A stretch of 64,000 nt of DNA, taken from Paenibacillus cellulositrophicus (GTDB taxonomy: Bacteria > Bacillota > Bacilli > Paenibacillales > Paenibacillaceae). This document shows positions 7,508-16,520 of the stretch, piece by piece. The notes beneath the pieces were generated by a model that saw nothing but the letters and a program-made list of their open reading frames with translations, made no database searches and had not been told where the DNA came from. Each line of letters begins with the position of its first letter. Within the stretch, counting starts at the first letter, position 1. The stretch covers positions 5,919,001 through 5,983,000 of the forward strand of contig NZ_CP045295.1 of assembly GCF_009363095.1 (NCBI RefSeq), read 5' to 3'. The position numbers and the translations under genes are program-made.

Positions 7508-8050
7508 ATGAGTGGCAGGAACGAAAAGCAGGGGAAAAATGAAGCAAAAGGAGGATTCGGCACGAAATCGGAGCCTGGGCGGCAGTTCAACTCCGGTGAT
7601 GCAGGAGCTGCAGCGATGCCGGTCCGGATCCGTACCGTAAGGTGGATTTACGGATTGCTGGCTGCGGTTTACCTCGCCTGTGTTGTTGTGCAGGTGTTTA
7701 TCGCCGGCCTCGGCATTTTGGTGGATCCCGGCGATTTGCAGCTGCATCGTGTCTTTGCGAATGTTTTTGAGTTCGTTCCTATTGTAATGTTTGTCCTGTC
7801 CTTCTTGGGGGATATCCGGGGTGGTCTAAGATGGTGGCCGCTCGCGCTGTTCGCCTTGACTGCGCTGCAGCACATCACCATTCAAAATGTGACAGGTTCG
7901 CTGCGTGCGCTTCATGCGGTGGATGCGCTGCTGCTGTTCGGATTGTCGGTCCATTTGGCTAGACGTTCCTGGCCTTGGCTGCTGGGTACGAACCGAGCCG
8001 GGAAGGCAAGCGCGTCAGGGTCCGAAGATATGAAAGGCTATTACATGTGA
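7508..8050 (+). CDS. DUF6220-like four-helix membrane protein
   Basis: 180 residues. A polar Gly/Lys-rich N-terminal tail of about 36 residues precedes four membrane helices (GLLAAVYLACVVVQVFIAG, ANVFEFVPIVMFVLSFLG, WPLALFALTALQHITIQN, ALHAVDALLLFGLSVHLA). Conserved histidines in helices 2-4 (LQLHRV, LQHITI, LHAVD) resemble DUF6220 and other small quinone- or heme-like membrane folds. The start at 7508 has GGGAG upstream. The ATG at 7616 also has GGAG and would remove the polar tail, so the start is uncertain. It is probably co-transcribed with the gene at 6967. Function unknown. Confidence 0.75.
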   Translation: MSGRNEKQGKNEAKGGFGTKSEPGRQFNSGDAGAAAMPVRIRTVRWIYGLLAAVYLACVVVQVFIAGLGILVDPGDLQLHRVFANVFEFVPIVMFVLSFLGDIRGGLRWWPLALFALTALQHITIQNVTGSLRALHAVDALLLFGLSVHLARRSWPWLLGTNRAGKASASGSEDMKGYYM

Positions 8051-8098
8051 TGTTTTCTGACGCAATAAAAAATATTAAGCGCTTGCATGAACTTTGTA

Positions 8099-8128
8099 TT
8101 TACAAAAATGCGGATCCCTTGTTAGAAT
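8099..8128 (+). promoter_or_regulatory. Probable sigma-A promoter for DUF3870/dpp region
   Basis: TTTACA (8099-8104) and TAGAAT (8123-8128) are each one base from consensus and lie 18 bp apart, about 97 bases before the start at 8225. Confidence 0.55.
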
Positions 8129-8224
8129 AAATAACAAATCAGCTTGTCCTTGCGGCTTATAGGTCGTCCGATGCCGCCCATCGAACATCCCTATGGGTTC
8201 AGCAGGAGAGCGAGGAGACGGGGG

Positions 8225-8572
8225 ATGCGTCAATTGTACGATAAAGACACGATCTACATCGTCGGCGATGCACAGACCTCGGTGAATAATCCGATAACCC
8301 AGCAGTACAGCGCCTTTTTTATCGGGCTGGTCGTGGACACCGTCAGCCACAAAATCGTGGATGCCGCCTGTTCCTCCACGATTCCACTCACGTCGCAGTT
8401 TGTACGCTCCATCTTTCTCGGGAAGAGCATGCTTTCCCTTGAGCCGGTAGCGGAAGAGATTCGGACAAGGTATTACGGCTCTTCGCAGAAGGCGATCATC
8501 GTGGCGTTCAAGGATGCGCAGAAGAAGTATAAATCGGCGCTTTCGTCGAGGGAAACTTCGCCGGATTCATGA
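8225..8572 (+). CDS. DUF3870 domain protein
   Basis: 115 residues, start MRQLYDKDT with GAGGAG nearby; an in-frame start at 8144 adds an unlikely basic leader. The body (YIVGDAQTSVNNPITQQYSAF, then GLVVDTVSHKIVDAACSSTIPLTSQFVRSIFLGK) matches the DUF3870 family, small cytosolic proteins of unknown function often found near amino-acid or dipeptide catabolic genes. It sits between a good promoter and the dpp operon, separated from dppA by about 196 bases, and may be co-regulated with it. Confidence 0.85.
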   Translation: MRQLYDKDTIYIVGDAQTSVNNPITQQYSAFFIGLVVDTVSHKIVDAACSSTIPLTSQFVRSIFLGKSMLSLEPVAEEIRTRYYGSSQKAIIVAFKDAQKKYKSALSSRETSPDS

Positions 8573-8682
8573 GCAGAGCTATTCAGAACGATTCATTACC
8601 GTGTTTTTCCGTGATCCACCAATTGCATACCGCTGCTTTGTTTATCAGTATGGCGACATACGCGTAAATAAAACCCAGCAAA

Positions 8683-8737
8683 TGACATATGCACGCCCGG
8701 GCAGCGCAAGCATATGACGTTTGCCGGGTTTTTTTAT
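8683..8737 (+). terminator. Imperfect hairpin with T-run before dppA
   Basis: CATATGC and GCATATG arms, plus a bulged CCCGGGCA/TGCCGGG pairing, are followed by TTTTTTTAT. Two alternative folds are possible, so it could be a terminator for the DUF3870 gene or a leader structure for dppA. It is weaker than the other terminators in the window. Confidence 0.4.
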
Positions 8738-8768
8738 ACCCAAATACGACAATCGGAGGGACTTGAAG

Positions 8769-9593
8769 ATGAAATTGTACATATCCATTGATATGGAGGG
8801 CATTACCGGTCTGGTGGATGCGACATTCGTCGATTCCAGCCGCTACAACTACACCCGGGGCCAGCATATCATGACGGCCGAGGCGAATCACGTCATCGAA
8901 ACCGCTTTTGAAGAAGGGTTCAGCGAGGTGATCGTCAACGACAGCCACTCGAAAATGAACAACCTGATCATCGAAAATCTCCACCCGGACAGCAAATTGA
9001 TTTCCGGCGACGTCAAACCGTTTTCGATGATGCAGGGGCTTGACGGAAGTTATGCGGGAGCCGTCTTTCTCGGCTATCACGCAATGGCTGCTCGAAAGGG
9101 CGTCCTCAGCCATACGATGATTTTCGGCGTCCGGAACATGTATATCAACGACGTCTCCGTAGGCGAGTTGGGATTTAACGCCTACGTGGCGGGACATTAC
9201 GGCGTGCCGGTACTGATGGTGGCCGGTGACGACGAGACCGCTATCGAGGCCGAAAGTCTGCTGCCCGGCGTGACGACGGCGATCGTCAAGGAGCGTATTT
9301 CCCGCACGTCGGCGCTGTGCCTGTCACCGGAGAAGAGCGGACGGCTGCTCCGCCAGAAGATGGCTGAAGCGATTGCCGGGCGCGACCGCGTCAAGCCGCT
9401 CGTTCCGCCGGAACGCCCGCTGCTGACGATCGAATTCGCGAATTACGGGCAGGCGGAATGGGCCCATCTGATGCCAGGCACCACGATCGAACAGGGATCG
9501 CCTGTCGTCTCGTTCCAGGCTAAAGATATTCTTGAAGCGTACCAGGCTATGCTGGTCATGACCGAGTTGGCCATGCGGACGTCCTTCTGCTGA
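8769..9593 (+). CDS. dppA: D-aminopeptidase, M55 family
   Basis: 274 residues, start MKLYISIDMEG with GGAGGG upstream. The zinc-ligand positions known for Bacillus subtilis DppA are all present at the same numbers: Asp8, Glu10, His60, His104 and Glu133. The enzyme forms a decamer that hydrolyses D-Ala-D-Ala, D-Ala-Gly-Gly and similar D-aminopeptides released from peptidoglycan. It is first in a gene order identical to B. subtilis dppABCDE-ykfABC, which supports a role in using cell-wall peptides imported by the following transporter. There is no signal peptide, so it is cytosolic. Confidence 0.96.
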   Translation: MKLYISIDMEGITGLVDATFVDSSRYNYTRGQHIMTAEANHVIETAFEEGFSEVIVNDSHSKMNNLIIENLHPDSKLISGDVKPFSMMQGLDGSYAGAVFLGYHAMAARKGVLSHTMIFGVRNMYINDVSVGELGFNAYVAGHYGVPVLMVAGDDETAIEAESLLPGVTTAIVKERISRTSALCLSPEKSGRLLRQKMAEAIAGRDRVKPLVPPERPLLTIEFANYGQAEWAHLMPGTTIEQGSPVVSFQAKDILEAYQAMLVMTELAMRTSFC

Positions 9594-9692
9594 CGAAGGC
9601 CGCCTGTTTTTCGAAAATACGCTGACAGGTTTATCGAAGTAGATGTGCCCGAAAAAATGCACCATATGCCGAGTAAAGAGAGGGTGAGATTC

Positions 9693-10625
9693 ATGGCGCA
9701 ATACATTTTGAAGCGTTTCTTATCCATGCTGGTCACGCTGTGGCTGATCGTCACGGTCACCTTTTTCCTGATGCACTCGATTCCCGGCTCTCCGTTTGAC
9801 CGCGACGGGAAGGAAGCAAGCGCAGCGGTCGTGCAGAACATGATGTCGTTCTACCATCTGGACAAGCCGCTGGGCGTCCAGTATTTGCTGTATCTCAAAT
9901 CGCTGCTGACCTTCGATCTCGGGCCATCGATATCCCATTACCCGACAACGGTGAACACGATGATCGACCGCGGCTTCCCGGTATCCTTCCAGCTCGGCGC
10001 GGCGGCCATTCTGCTGGCGATTGCAGCAGGAATAGCGCTGGGTACGGTGGCCGCCCTGAAGCAGAACGGCATCATCGACTATATCGCCATGGTGCTGGCC
10101 GTCATCGGCATCGCGGTGCCAAGCTTCGTTATCGCTCCGCTCCTGATCAAGTATGTCGCCGTCAAATGGGGGTTGCTGCCGGTCGCTTCGTGGGGGACGT
10201 GGAAGCATGTCGTGCTTCCGGCCTTCGCTCTCTCGGTTGGGCCCATCGCCACGATCGCGCGTCTCACTAGGGCTAACCTGATTGAGGTGCTCACCCAGGA
10301 CTATATGGAGACGGCACGCTCCAAAGGGCTGTCGCCGGCGAGGATGATCATCAAGCATGCGCTGCGCAATGCGGTGCTGCCCGTGGTGACGCTGCTCGGC
10401 GCGCTGCTGGCCAACGTGCTGACGGGGAGCTTCGTCATCGAGAAAATCTTCGCGATCCCCGGCATGGGGAAATACTTCGTGGACGGCATCAACAACCGGG
10501 ATTACGCCGTCATCATGGGCACGACGGTCTTTTACAGCGCACTCCTCATCTTCATGATGTTTATTGTGGATATCGTGTACGGGTTCATCGATCCCCGTAT
10601 CAAGCTGCATAGAAAGGGGGCCTGA
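9693..10625 (+). CDS. dppB: Dipeptide ABC transporter permease DppB
   Basis: 310 residues, start MAQYILKRFLSMLVTLWLIV; a GAGAGGGTGAG ribosome site favours this ATG over an upstream one at 9645. The pattern of six membrane helices, the early GSPFDRDGK loop and the EAA-type motif ETARSKGLSPARMIIKHALRNAVLPV are characteristic of DppB/OppB permeases. It forms the membrane channel with DppC. The gene lies 100 bases after dppA and four bases before dppC. Confidence 0.95.
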   Translation: MAQYILKRFLSMLVTLWLIVTVTFFLMHSIPGSPFDRDGKEASAAVVQNMMSFYHLDKPLGVQYLLYLKSLLTFDLGPSISHYPTTVNTMIDRGFPVSFQLGAAAILLAIAAGIALGTVAALKQNGIIDYIAMVLAVIGIAVPSFVIAPLLIKYVAVKWGLLPVASWGTWKHVVLPAFALSVGPIATIARLTRANLIEVLTQDYMETARSKGLSPARMIIKHALRNAVLPVVTLLGALLANVLTGSFVIEKIFAIPGMGKYFVDGINNRDYAVIMGTTVFYSALLIFMMFIVDIVYGFIDPRIKLHRKGA

Positions 10626-10628
10626 CGC

Positions 10629-11546
10629 ATGCAGGTACCGGACCATTTGTTTACCCCAATGTACAGAACGGCCGGAGAACAGGAGCGGATCGTCAGGCCG
10701 CGCCAGTCGTTATGGCAGCAGGCCGTCCGCAGTTTGCTCCGCAACAAGCTGGCCTGCTGCGGACTCGCCCTGATCGTGCTGCTGGCACTGCTGGCCGTGT
10801 TCGGCCCGCTGCTGACGGATCAGAGCTACTCCGGCCAGAATCTGCTCAGCGCGAACCAGCCTCCGTCCGGCGCGCACTGGTTCGGAACGGATGACCTTGG
10901 GCGGGACGTCTTCGCCCGGATTTTGTACGGTTCGCGCATCTCGCTTACGGTCGGTTTGGCCGCCGCCTTGATCGATTTTTTCATTGGTATCATTTACGGC
11001 GGCATCGCCGGATATTTCGGCGGGCGCGTCGATAACGCGATGATGCGTTTCGTCGATATGCTGTACGGCATTCCTTATCTGCTTGTGGTCATTCTGCTCA
11101 TGGTCGTAATGGGCCCCGGGCTGCTGACCATTATATTGGCATTGACGGCAACGGGGTGGATCGGGATGGCGCGGATCGTCCGCGGGCAGGTGCTTCAGCT
11201 GAAGTCGTCGGAGTACGTCCTGGCCGCCCGGACCTTAGGGGCCGGGTCATGGTACATCATCCGCAGGCACATGCTTCCCAACGCCGTCGGGGTCATCATC
11301 GTGCAGGTGACGTTTTCCGTGCCGTCGGCCATTTTCGCCGAAGCCTTCCTCAGCTTCCTCGGTCTCGGCATCCAGCCGCCGCTGGCGAGCTGGGGAACGA
11401 TGGCCAACGATGCCCTGCCGACCATTCTGTCCGGCAACTGGTGGCGGCTGTTCTTCCCGGCTTTTTTCATTTCGGTGACGATGCTCGCCTTCAACCTGTT
11501 GGGAGATGGACTCTTGAACGCCTTTAATCCGAAGCAAAGGAGGTAA
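10629..11546 (+). CDS. dppC: Dipeptide ABC transporter permease DppC
   Basis: 305 residues. A cytosolic N-terminal segment and first helix (LACCGLALIVLLALLAVFGPLL) are followed by the family motif GAHWFGTDDLGRDVFARILYG. Five further helices surround the coupling loop (YVLAARTLGAGSWYIIRRHM, LPNAVGVIIV). These are standard for DppC/OppC/NikC permeases. It pairs with DppB, and the ATPase gene follows after six bases. Confidence 0.95.
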   Translation: MQVPDHLFTPMYRTAGEQERIVRPRQSLWQQAVRSLLRNKLACCGLALIVLLALLAVFGPLLTDQSYSGQNLLSANQPPSGAHWFGTDDLGRDVFARILYGSRISLTVGLAAALIDFFIGIIYGGIAGYFGGRVDNAMMRFVDMLYGIPYLLVVILLMVVMGPGLLTIILALTATGWIGMARIVRGQVLQLKSSEYVLAARTLGAGSWYIIRRHMLPNAVGVIIVQVTFSVPSAIFAEAFLSFLGLGIQPPLASWGTMANDALPTILSGNWWRLFFPAFFISVTMLAFNLLGDGLLNAFNPKQRR

Positions 11547-11552
11547 CGGAAG

Positions 11553-12593
11553 ATGAACAACGACGCGCTGCTCGAAGTGGACAATTTGCATGTTTCGTTC
11601 TCCACCTACGGCGGGGAGGTGAAGGCCGTAAGGGGCGTCAGCCTCCGCCTGCACCGGGGAGAGACGCTGGCGATCGTCGGCGAATCCGGCTGCGGCAAAA
11701 GCGTCACCGCCCGCAGCATCATGCGGCTCCTGCCCAAGAACAACTCGAGGATTACGGAGGGCAGCATCCGTTTTAACGGACGCGAGCTGACGCGTTTGAG
11801 CGAAAAGCAGATGCGTGACGTGCGCGGCTCGGACATCGCGATCATCTTTCAGGACGCGATGACCGCGCTGAATCCGACAATGATGATCGGGGAGCAGCTG
11901 ATGGAGGGCGTCATCCGCCACCAGCGGCTGTCCCGGACGGAGGCGAGGAAGCGGGCGGTCGAGATGCTGCAGTTCGTGGGCATCCGCGACCCGGAGCTCC
12001 GGCTGAAGCAGCACCTGCATCAGTTCAGCGGGGGCATGAGGCAGCGGATCATGATCGCGATGGCGGCGATCTGCAGTCCCGCCGTCCTGATCGCGGACGA
12101 ACCGACCACCGCGCTGGACGTCACGATCCAGGCGCAAATCCTGGATCTGTTCCGCATGCTGCAGCGCACGACCCAGGCTTCGCTGATCATGATTACGCAC
12201 GACCTCGGCGTCGTCGCCAGCATCGCCGACCGCGTCAATGTCATGTATGCAGGTCAGGTCGTGGAATCCGCACCGGTCAAGGAGCTGTTCCGGAATCCGC
12301 AGCATCCGTATACGCGGGGGCTACTCGATTCCATCCCGCGCCTGGACCGGCCAAGAGGGGCGAAGCTCGACGCGATCCCGGGCACGCCGCCGGACCTGTT
12401 CGCACCTCCGAAGGGATGTGCGTTTGCCGCCCGGTGTCCTCACGCGATGGAGGTATGCGGCCTGTTCCCGCCGGACAGCGTGAAGCTGGACGGAGAGCAC
12501 ACCGTAGCTTGCTGGCTGCAGGACGCCCGAGCCAGAACGATGCCGCCGCAAGGGCCGGCGCAGGTTGAAACCGCATCGGCCAGCCAGGGATAA
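11553..12593 (+). CDS. dppD: Dipeptide ABC transporter ATP-binding protein DppD
   Basis: 346 residues with Walker A GESGCGKS, signature FSGGMRQR, Walker B VLIADEPTTALD and the H-loop ITHDLG. The C-terminal oligopeptide-transporter extension has the four-cysteine pattern (KGCAFAARCPHAMEVC through VACW) that binds an iron-sulfur cluster in related proteins. Its partner ATPase DppF/YkfD is not encoded anywhere in the window, so DppD must work as a homodimer or borrow a subunit from elsewhere. Confidence 0.95.
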   Translation: MNNDALLEVDNLHVSFSTYGGEVKAVRGVSLRLHRGETLAIVGESGCGKSVTARSIMRLLPKNNSRITEGSIRFNGRELTRLSEKQMRDVRGSDIAIIFQDAMTALNPTMMIGEQLMEGVIRHQRLSRTEARKRAVEMLQFVGIRDPELRLKQHLHQFSGGMRQRIMIAMAAICSPAVLIADEPTTALDVTIQAQILDLFRMLQRTTQASLIMITHDLGVVASIADRVNVMYAGQVVESAPVKELFRNPQHPYTRGLLDSIPRLDRPRGAKLDAIPGTPPDLFAPPKGCAFAARCPHAMEVCGLFPPDSVKLDGEHTVACWLQDARARTMPPQGPAQVETASASQG

Positions 12594-12767
12594 GGCATGA
12601 AGAGAACAGTTTTATCATTTTGCGGGAACAGGATCCTGCTTCAGGTTTGCTCTGCAAGCCTTGGGACTTGACCATAGATCAGCGTCTTGAATAGCGCAAG
12701 CTCATGAATAACGGAATAGCTTGTATTTGCAGCAACCAACCAATTCGGGATTAAGGGAGAGGGTCTC

Positions 12768-14411
12768 ATGGAAAAGGCTGTCGTGAACAAGGCTGTGAAA
12801 AGAAGGTTAATACTGGCGCTGCTGACGTGTATGCTGCTCAGCCTGCTGCTGGCCGCATGCGGCGGCGGAACCGAAGGAGCAAGCGGCGGTGGAGGAGATA
12901 CCGGAAGTAAAATCCTCCTGTATAACAACGTTCGCGAGCCCACTTCGCTCGATCCGCCGATCGGCTTCGACCAGGTTTCCTATGACATTTTGAACAATGC
13001 GATGGAGGGCATGACGCGTCTCGGCAAGGACCAGTCTCCAGAGCCGGCCATGGCGTCCGAGTGGAAGGTATCCGAAGACGGACTCAAATACACGTTCACG
13101 CTGCGCGACGGCGTACAGTGGAGCAATGGCGAGCCGGTTAAGGCGGGCGACTTCGAGTTTGCCTGGAAAAGAATGCTCGATCCGAAAACGGCGTCTTCGG
13201 CCGCGACGTTGGCCTATGTGTTCAAAGGAGCGGAGGCTTTTAACTCCGGCAAAGGGACGGCGGACGACGTACAGGTCAAAGCCGTTGACGACAAGACGCT
13301 GGAAGTGACGCTGGCCCAGCCGGCTCCCTGGCTGCTGAGCATGCTGGCGAATCCGGCTTTCTTCCCGGTGCCGCAAAAGACCGTGGAGTCCAATCCGAAC
13401 TGGACGGCGGAGGCCGATACGTTCGTCAGCAACGGCCCGTTCCGCATCTCCCAGTGGAATCACGATTCCGAGCTGAAAATGGTGAAGAACGATAAGTATT
13501 GGGATGCGGCGAACGTGAAGCTGGACGGCGTCACGTTCAAAATGATCAACGATTCCAACACGGAATACCAGCTGTACCAAAGCGGCGAGCTGCACATTGC
13601 CGGCGTTCCCGCCGATATGAGCGACCAGCTGTTCTCGGAAGGCAAGGTGAACGTTCAGGATTCGGCAGGTACGTATTTTTACCGCTTCAATACGACCATG
13701 AAGCCGTTTGACAACGCCAAAATCCGCAAAGCCTTTGCGCTCGCGGTGGACCGTCAGAAAATCGTGGACCTGGTGGTCAAGCAGAAGCAAAAACCGGCCG
13801 GGGGTTTCGTATCCTACGGTCTCAAGGAGCCGGACGGACGCGATTTCCGCGAGGTGGGCGGCGACCTGATTACGTTTGACGCGGCGCAGGCCAAGAGCCT
13901 GCTTGCGGAAGGCATGAAGGAAGCGGGATACAGCACGCTGCCTGAAGTGACGCTGACTTACAACACAAACGATTTACATCAGAAAATCGCCGAAACGCTG
14001 CAGGCCATGTTCAAGGAAAACCTGGGTGTCGACGTCAAGCTCGCGGGCAAAGAAGGCAAAGTCCTCACCGCGGAGCAGAAGCAGCTTCAGCTGCAGTTTT
14101 CCCGGTCGTCCTGGCTGCCGGATTTCGCCGATCCGATCAACTTCCTGGATATTTTCCAAAGCAAAAGTCCGAACAACCGTACGGGCTGGAGCAATGCCGA
14201 ATACGACAAGCTGATCCAGGCCGCTTACCAAGAGACGGACGAGGCGAAGCGCTATGACCTGATGCACCAGGCCGAAAAAATCCTGATGGACGAGGCGCCG
14301 ATCATGCCAATGTATTTCTATGATTCTGCTTATCTGCAAAGCGACAAGCTCGTCGACGTGGTACGCCATCCATACGGCTACATGGACTTTAAGTGGGCTG
14401 ATTTGAAATGA
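12768..14411 (+). CDS. dppE: Peptide-binding lipoprotein DppE
   Basis: 547 residues. A lipoprotein signal ends with LLAAC, lipidated Cys31, followed by a Gly/Ser tether. The body is a family-5 solute-binding protein (NVREPTSLDPPIGFD, the MASEWKVSEDGLKYTFTLRDGV motif and a GPFRISQWNHDSELKMVKND stretch). It should capture murein or D-peptides outside the membrane and hand them to DppBC. A 174-base gap separates it from dppD and holds no recognisable gene. The stop overlaps the next start (ATGA), which indicates coupled translation. Confidence 0.95.
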   Translation: MEKAVVNKAVKRRLILALLTCMLLSLLLAACGGGTEGASGGGGDTGSKILLYNNVREPTSLDPPIGFDQVSYDILNNAMEGMTRLGKDQSPEPAMASEWKVSEDGLKYTFTLRDGVQWSNGEPVKAGDFEFAWKRMLDPKTASSAATLAYVFKGAEAFNSGKGTADDVQVKAVDDKTLEVTLAQPAPWLLSMLANPAFFPVPQKTVESNPNWTAEADTFVSNGPFRISQWNHDSELKMVKNDKYWDAANVKLDGVTFKMINDSNTEYQLYQSGELHIAGVPADMSDQLFSEGKVNVQDSAGTYFYRFNTTMKPFDNAKIRKAFALAVDRQKIVDLVVKQKQKPAGGFVSYGLKEPDGRDFREVGGDLITFDAAQAKSLLAEGMKEAGYSTLPEVTLTYNTNDLHQKIAETLQAMFKENLGVDVKLAGKEGKVLTAEQKQLQLQFSRSSWLPDFADPINFLDIFQSKSPNNRTGWSNAEYDKLIQAAYQETDEAKRYDLMHQAEKILMDEAPIMPMYFYDSAYLQSDKLVDVVRHPYGYMDFKWADLK

Positions 14412-15403
14412 GAAGGCTGAGACCGTTCATGCATGCTGCCGATTCGGGCATCGAAGGGGCACAGGCCGGTGCCGGGAGAATGCTGATCCGGCCGGCCCGG
14501 TTGAAGCCGGGGGACACGGTGGGCATCACCGCCCCGGCGAGCCGCGGGGACGCGGAGGCGATCCGCCGTTCGGCCGAAGTGTTCGAAGAGCTTGGCCTGA
14601 AGGTCCGGTTTGGCGATTCGCTGAACCGCGGCCACGGCTACCTCGCCGGAACCGACGCCGAGCGGGCCGCCGAGCTGAACGCTATGTTTGCGGATCCCGG
14701 CATTCAGGCCATCGTTTGCGCCCGTGGAGGCTATGGCACCGCCAGGATAGCGGAGAAGCTCGATTACGATCAGATCCGCCGGCATCCCAAAATTTTGTGG
14801 GGGTACAGCGACATCACCTTCCTGCATGCCGCCATCTGGAAGATGACCGGATTGATCACGGTGCATGGGCCGATGATGATTTGCCTGGGAGACAAGGATG
14901 TTCACCCGTTGACTCGGCAGAGCTTCGCCCAGCTGGTCCGGCCCGAGCCGTTCCGCTACACCGAGGATATCACCTCGCTGCATATCTTGGTGGAAGGCAA
15001 AGCCAAGGGCCCACTCGTCGGAGGCAACCTGACTTTGCTGACGAGTACGCTCGGTACGCCGTTTGAGATCGATACCAGGGGCTGCCTCCTGTTTATCGAG
15101 GACATCGGGGAGGAGCCGTACCGGATCGACCGTATGCTGAATCAGCTGCGGATGGCGGGCAAGCTGGAGCAGGCGGCCGGTATCCTGGTGGGCGACTTCC
15201 GCGATTGCGAGCCGGTCAAGCGCCCGGTCTCCTTTACCTTAGAGGAGGTCATCCGGCATTATGTGACCGAAGCGGGCAGACCTTCCCTGATGGGCTTCGG
15301 GATCGGGCACGGCTCACCCAACGTCGCGGTTCCGCACGGGATGGAAGCCGAGCTGAGCACGGCTGACAAAAAGGTGGAAGCGCTGGAGTCAGCCATTATA
15401 TAG
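14408..15403 (+). CDS. ykfA: LD-carboxypeptidase, S66 family
   Basis: 331 residues. The S66 features are the nucleophile Ser134 in WGYSDITF, the general glycine pattern ARGGYGTARI, Glu in LFIEDIGEEPY and His in GIGHGSPN. The enzyme cleaves the terminal D-Ala of murein tetrapeptides (LdcA) or related peptide conjugates (MccF). Its place in the dpp-ykf order argues for murein recycling. The first 24 residues (to Met25 at 14480) are not family-like, so translation may begin at either the overlapping ATG or the later one. Confidence 0.92.
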   Translation: MRRLRPFMHAADSGIEGAQAGAGRMLIRPARLKPGDTVGITAPASRGDAEAIRRSAEVFEELGLKVRFGDSLNRGHGYLAGTDAERAAELNAMFADPGIQAIVCARGGYGTARIAEKLDYDQIRRHPKILWGYSDITFLHAAIWKMTGLITVHGPMMICLGDKDVHPLTRQSFAQLVRPEPFRYTEDITSLHILVEGKAKGPLVGGNLTLLTSTLGTPFEIDTRGCLLFIEDIGEEPYRIDRMLNQLRMAGKLEQAAGILVGDFRDCEPVKRPVSFTLEEVIRHYVTEAGRPSLMGFGIGHGSPNVAVPHGMEAELSTADKKVEALESAII

Positions 15404-15419
15404 AGGAGGCAACCGGCAA

Positions 15420-16520
15420 ATGCGAATACATGATATCGAAGTGCTGCGCAAGTACACGCCGCTGACCAAACCGTTCAAGACGGCGCTGCGCACGGTTCAT
15501 CAAGCCGAATCGATTGTGGTGAAAATGACGGCCGACGATGGAAAAGTGGGCTGGGGCGAGGCGCCGGCCACCGTCGTTATCACAGGCGACAGCCTTGAGG
15601 CGATCCAGTCCGCCATTGAGCATACATTCAAGCCGCTGCTGATCGGCCAAAGCCTGCTCGCCTATGAGCAGATCCTTCAGTCGCTCCACCAGGCCATGGT
15701 CGGCTGTACCAGTGCCAAAGCGGCCATCGACATGGCCGTATATGACCTGGTGGCCCAGCACGGGCGTATGCCGCTGTACCAATTTCTCGGCGGGTACCGC
15801 GACCGGATCGAAACGGACTTTACGGTCAGCGTCAACTCGCCCGAGGAAATGGGAGAAGACGCGGCCCAATACGTTCAGGCGGGATTTACCGTGCTGAAGA
15901 TCAAGGTCGGCAAGGATGACATCGAGCATGACATCCGCCGCATCCGGGAAATCCGGCAGCGCATCGGCAGCGACGTCAAGATCCGGCTGGACGCCAATCA
16001 GGGCTGGCAGGCCAAGGAGGCGATCCGCTCCATCCGGAAGATGGAGGACATGGGACTGAACATCGAGCTGGTGGAGCAGCCGGTTCGGGCTGGGGATATT
16101 TACGGGCTGCAGCAGGTGACTGCGGCGGTGGACACGTTGATTATGGCCGATGAAAGCGTCTTTTCTCCAGTGCAGGCGCTGGAGGTGCTGCAGCGGCACG
16201 CGGCCGACCTGATCAACATCAAGCTGATGAAGGCGGGCGGCATTTACAAGGCGCAGCTGATCAACCAGCTGGCTGAAGAATACGGCGTCGAGTGCATGGT
16301 GGGCAGCATGATCGAATCCCGATTGGCGGTGACCGCCGCTGCCCATTTCGCCGCCAGCAAAAAGAACGTCACCCGATACGACTTCGACGCGCCGCTGATG
16401 CTGCACCAGGATGATGTCGTCGGCGGCGTCATGTACGACGGCCGGGTGATGACCTTCTCGGATGTGCCGGGTCTTGGCATAACCGACGTGGGTACGACGG
16501 ACGAAGTGGGGGTATGGTGA
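15420..16520 (+). CDS. ykfB: L-Ala-D/L-Glu epimerase (dipeptide epimerase)
   Basis: 366 residues of the enolase superfamily. It has a capping domain first, then the KxK pair Lys160/Lys162 (VLKIKVGKD), metal ligands in IRLDANQGW, ELVEQPV and MADESV, and the second catalytic lysine in INIKLMKAGG. These are the marks of dipeptide epimerases that convert L-Ala-D-Glu from peptidoglycan into L-Ala-L-Glu. A GAGGAGG ribosome site precedes the ATG. It lies between the carboxypeptidase and the NlpC/P60 endopeptidase, the exact order of the B. subtilis operon. Confidence 0.95.
   Translation: MRIHDIEVLRKYTPLTKPFKTALRTVHQAESIVVKMTADDGKVGWGEAPATVVITGDSLEAIQSAIEHTFKPLLIGQSLLAYEQILQSLHQAMVGCTSAKAAIDMAVYDLVAQHGRMPLYQFLGGYRDRIETDFTVSVNSPEEMGEDAAQYVQAGFTVLKIKVGKDDIEHDIRRIREIRQRIGSDVKIRLDANQGWQAKEAIRSIRKMEDMGLNIELVEQPVRAGDIYGLQQVTAAVDTLIMADESVFSPVQALEVLQRHAADLINIKLMKAGGIYKAQLINQLAEEYGVECMVGSMIESRLAVTAAAHFAASKKNVTRYDFDAPLMLHQDDVVGGVMYDGRVMTFSDVPGLGITDVGTTDEVGVW

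Noticed and set aside
8074..8090. cre-like AAGCGCTT before the DUF3870/dpp region
   Set aside because: Alignment to TGWNANCGNTNWCA leaves about three mismatches, including fixed positions, so a CcpA site is not supported.
12594..12767. Missing dppF fragment between dppD and dppE
   Set aside because: The 174-base gap contains no Walker or signature motif in any frame, so no ATPase remnant can be claimed.
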